Shown: positions 62,624 through 64,000 of the stretch, piece by piece
How positions within the stretch are numbered: position 1 is the first letter of the stretch
Layout: each line of letters starts with the position of its first letter
From: Gammaproteobacteria bacterium 53_120_T64
GTDB lineage: Bacteria; Pseudomonadota; Gammaproteobacteria; Pseudomonadales; Porticoccaceae
Assembly: GCA_002162815.1 (NCBI GenBank)
Contig: MAAT01000028.1
Span: 148,552-212,551 of the forward strand
Direction: 5' to 3'
Length of the DNA stretch: 64,000 nt
Position numbers and translations under genes: made by a program
The notes under the pieces: model-generated
What the model was told of the DNA's origin: nothing
Databases searched by the model: none
The model's input: the letters and a program-made list of their open reading frames with translations, nothing else

Positions 62624-63375
62624 ATGCCTTGCAGCTATACAGTGATGGGCAGGCTACAACTTTCAGGCATTAGCCAAAGCAAGCGATATGCCTGTCGCAG
62701 GCTCAAACCCGAAGCACAACATTGCCAGCGCCGCTATCACAGCCCGTTGATTACCTAGATAGCAGCCAATGGCAACAATGACCTCACAGCCCTGCTACTC
62801 GATTGAATGAGCCGAAACTGGCTAATTACCGGTCTAGGCAGCACCTCATTTTCGCTGATTCCCGAGACATGATTACTCGGTATAGGAATGGCTGCGCTCT
62901 TGCCCTGCAGTGACTTACACCCCCTGTTAGCTTCTGTTAGCGCGATAATAAGACGCTCCTTTTAATATTGACTATCGGCTTATTCGCCGCCTAATGATTC
63001 CCGCTCAGCACTTACGTCTGTATTGGTAGCGACAAGTAGAGGCGTTGATATAAGCACGCCAACGCCACCCAATACCTCGATAACGACAGCCCTTTGGCCA
63101 TCACCGAAAGGCCTCATTTGACGAACCCGAGCAAATTGAAGAGCACTTAGTCGATACAGTTTTGAAATTTCCCTAGCCACCAGGAATATCCGGCCAAGGG
63201 TTAACGGGTGCCGAACTCAGGGAACCTGAGCTCATAGGGCTCTGGTGATCAAATAAAAAGCCAACCATCTCTCCATTTACATCAAACACTCTCTTTTGGT
63301 GCCTGTAGGTTATACTGCGCACCGCACGAGAGGCTTGGCCAGCCCTATAGCACCTCCTACACCAGGCAGGAGCTG
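62624..63375. other. Long non-coding region upstream of glnA
   Basis: About 750 bases. Two overlapping minus-strand open frames (62980-63180, 63173-63478) lack recognisable domains or good ribosome sites and I do not accept them as genes. Halves GGTGC (near 63298) and GCACC (near 63320) could be NtrC half-sites, but their orientation and 17-base spacing are not the usual dyad. Confidence 0.45.
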
Positions 63376-63391
63376 TGGTGCAATTTTTGCT
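63376..63391 (+). promoter_or_regulatory. Sigma-54 (RpoN) promoter of glnA
   Basis: TGGTGCAATTTTTGCT keeps GG (63377-63378) and GC (63389-63390) at the obligate 12-base spacing of -24/-12 promoters. It lies about 146 bases before the glnA start. Nitrogen-regulated, NtrC-activated transcription would follow from this. Confidence 0.6.
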
Positions 63392-63536
63392 ACACACTTT
63401 GTGCAGGCCGATCGCAACAACATATAAGTACGAAAACCGATGGCAATACGATAGTCTTGCCGTTACTTTGTTCCGCATTCAATCGCCGCTTGGCGGATGA
63501 AAGAAAATCACACTGATCTCGATCTGGAGGACATCA

Positions 63537-64000
63537 ATGTCTGAAAAAACGTTAAATCTCATCAAAGAAAGTGAAGCTGGCTGGGTTGATCTGCGCTTCA
63601 CCGACACCCAAGGCAAAGAGCAGCACGTCACCATCCCCTCAACCGAGGTCGATGAGAACTTCTTTGAAGAAGGCAAGATGTTCGACGGCTCATCCATCGC
63701 CGGCTGGAAAGGCATCAACGACTCGGACATGATTTTAATGCCCGACGACAGCACTTGCGTGCTCGACCCCTTCACCGATGAAGAAACCATCATCCTGCGC
63801 TGCGGCATTCTCGAGCCAGCCACCTTGCAAGGCTACACTCGCGACCCACGCTCCATCGGCGAACGCGCCCAGGAATACATGCGCTCTACCGGCATCGCCG
63901 ACACCGTACTGTTTGGCCCAGAGCCCGAGTTTTTCGTGTTTGACGACGTAAAATGGGGCGCCAACATGAGCGGCGCATTCTACAAGGTCGCCTCTGAAGA
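63537..64000 (+). CDS. glnA: Glutamine synthetase type I (3' end outside window)
   Basis: The first 154 residues of GlnA. It forms glutamine from glutamate, ammonia and ATP and is a dodecamer controlled by adenylylation in this group. The beta-grasp domain ([34 protein letters not shown]) and the start of the catalytic barrel ([12 protein letters not shown], with metal-binding Glu) are seen. GGAGG is six bases before the ATG. The gene continues beyond the right edge. Confidence 0.98.
   Translation, partial: MSEKTLNLIKESEAGWVDLRFTDTQGKEQHVTIPSTEVDENFFEEGKMFDGSSIAGWKGINDSDMILMPDDSTCVLDPFTDEETIILRCGILEPATLQGYTRDPRSIGERAQEYMRSTGIADTVLFGPEPEFFVFDDVKWGANMSGAFYKVASE

Noticed and set aside
62980..63478. 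Two overlapping minus-strand frames of 66 and 101 codons upstream of glnA
   Set aside because: No family features, GTG start without a ribosome site in one case, mutual overlap, and the second covers the sigma-54 promoter region.
1..64000. Search for CRISPR arrays, tRNA genes, insertion sequences, toxin-antitoxin pairs or a defence island
   Set aside because: No direct-repeat/spacer pattern, cloverleaf, transposase or defence-type gene was found by eye; a tRNAscan or IS search could still find something short.

Overview
The window reads as a chromosomal segment of a marine-type gammaproteobacterium, probably near the Spongiibacteraceae/Cellvibrionales. That placement is inferred from the cell-wall/lipoate gene order, RapA, a PPi-type phosphofructokinase and the protein style; no rRNA marker is present. 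Coding density is high on both strands. I see no tRNA, rRNA, CRISPR array, insertion sequence, prophage or defence island.

Layout. 1-6.3 kb: rapA (cut by the left edge), a glutamine-amidotransferase-like protein, a small GNAT protein, an atypical SDR, glpE, ppnP and a histidine phosphatase. 6.5-10.3 kb: Sel1 protein, ppiC, a porin, a NYN-domain protein and a lytic transglycosylase lipoprotein. 10.3-22.2 kb: a long minus-strand cell-wall/lipoate cluster, transcribed proA-nadD-rsfS-rlmH-mrdA-rodA-mltB-rlpA-dacA-ybeD-lipB-lipA-DUF1244, with many overlapping start/stop codons. 22.4-29.2 kb: MaoC protein, LON-domain protein, MAPEG protein and a MacA/MacB-like export operon (adaptor, ATPase, two paralogous permeases) interrupted by a REP-like inverted repeat. 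29.3-33.6 kb: a compact signalling operon (outer-membrane barrel, small periplasmic binding protein, Cache-GGDEF-EAL protein) preceded by a perfect 16-bp palindrome. 33.7-44.5 kb: MMPL exporter, hydroxyacid dehydrogenase, HDOD protein, MOSC protein, a 1374-residue duplicated membrane protein of unknown function, and an acyl-CoA dehydrogenase. 44.6-49.7 kb: a four-PAS hybrid histidine kinase overlapping a hemerythrin-like/REC/EAL protein. 49.7-59.1 kb: housekeeping genes (epimerase, mpl, pfp, dtd, pip, typA, thiI). 59.3-64 kb: a PhaC-like hydrolase fused to a degenerate acyl-CoA synthetase domain, then glnA (cut by the right edge) behind a sigma-54 type promoter.

Most promising for new biology: (i) the giant protein at 39075-43199, made of two diverged copies of one unrecognised periplasmic module, each followed by a membrane block; (ii) the barrel/binding-protein/c-di-GMP operon, whose EAL domain has lost the metal-binding Asp pair; (iii) the PhaC-synthetase fusion, with an intact Cys nucleophile but an eroded adenylation site; (iv) the kinase/EAL pair with a hemerythrin-like domain lacking several iron ligands. 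Calls rest on motif reading only; no database search was run.
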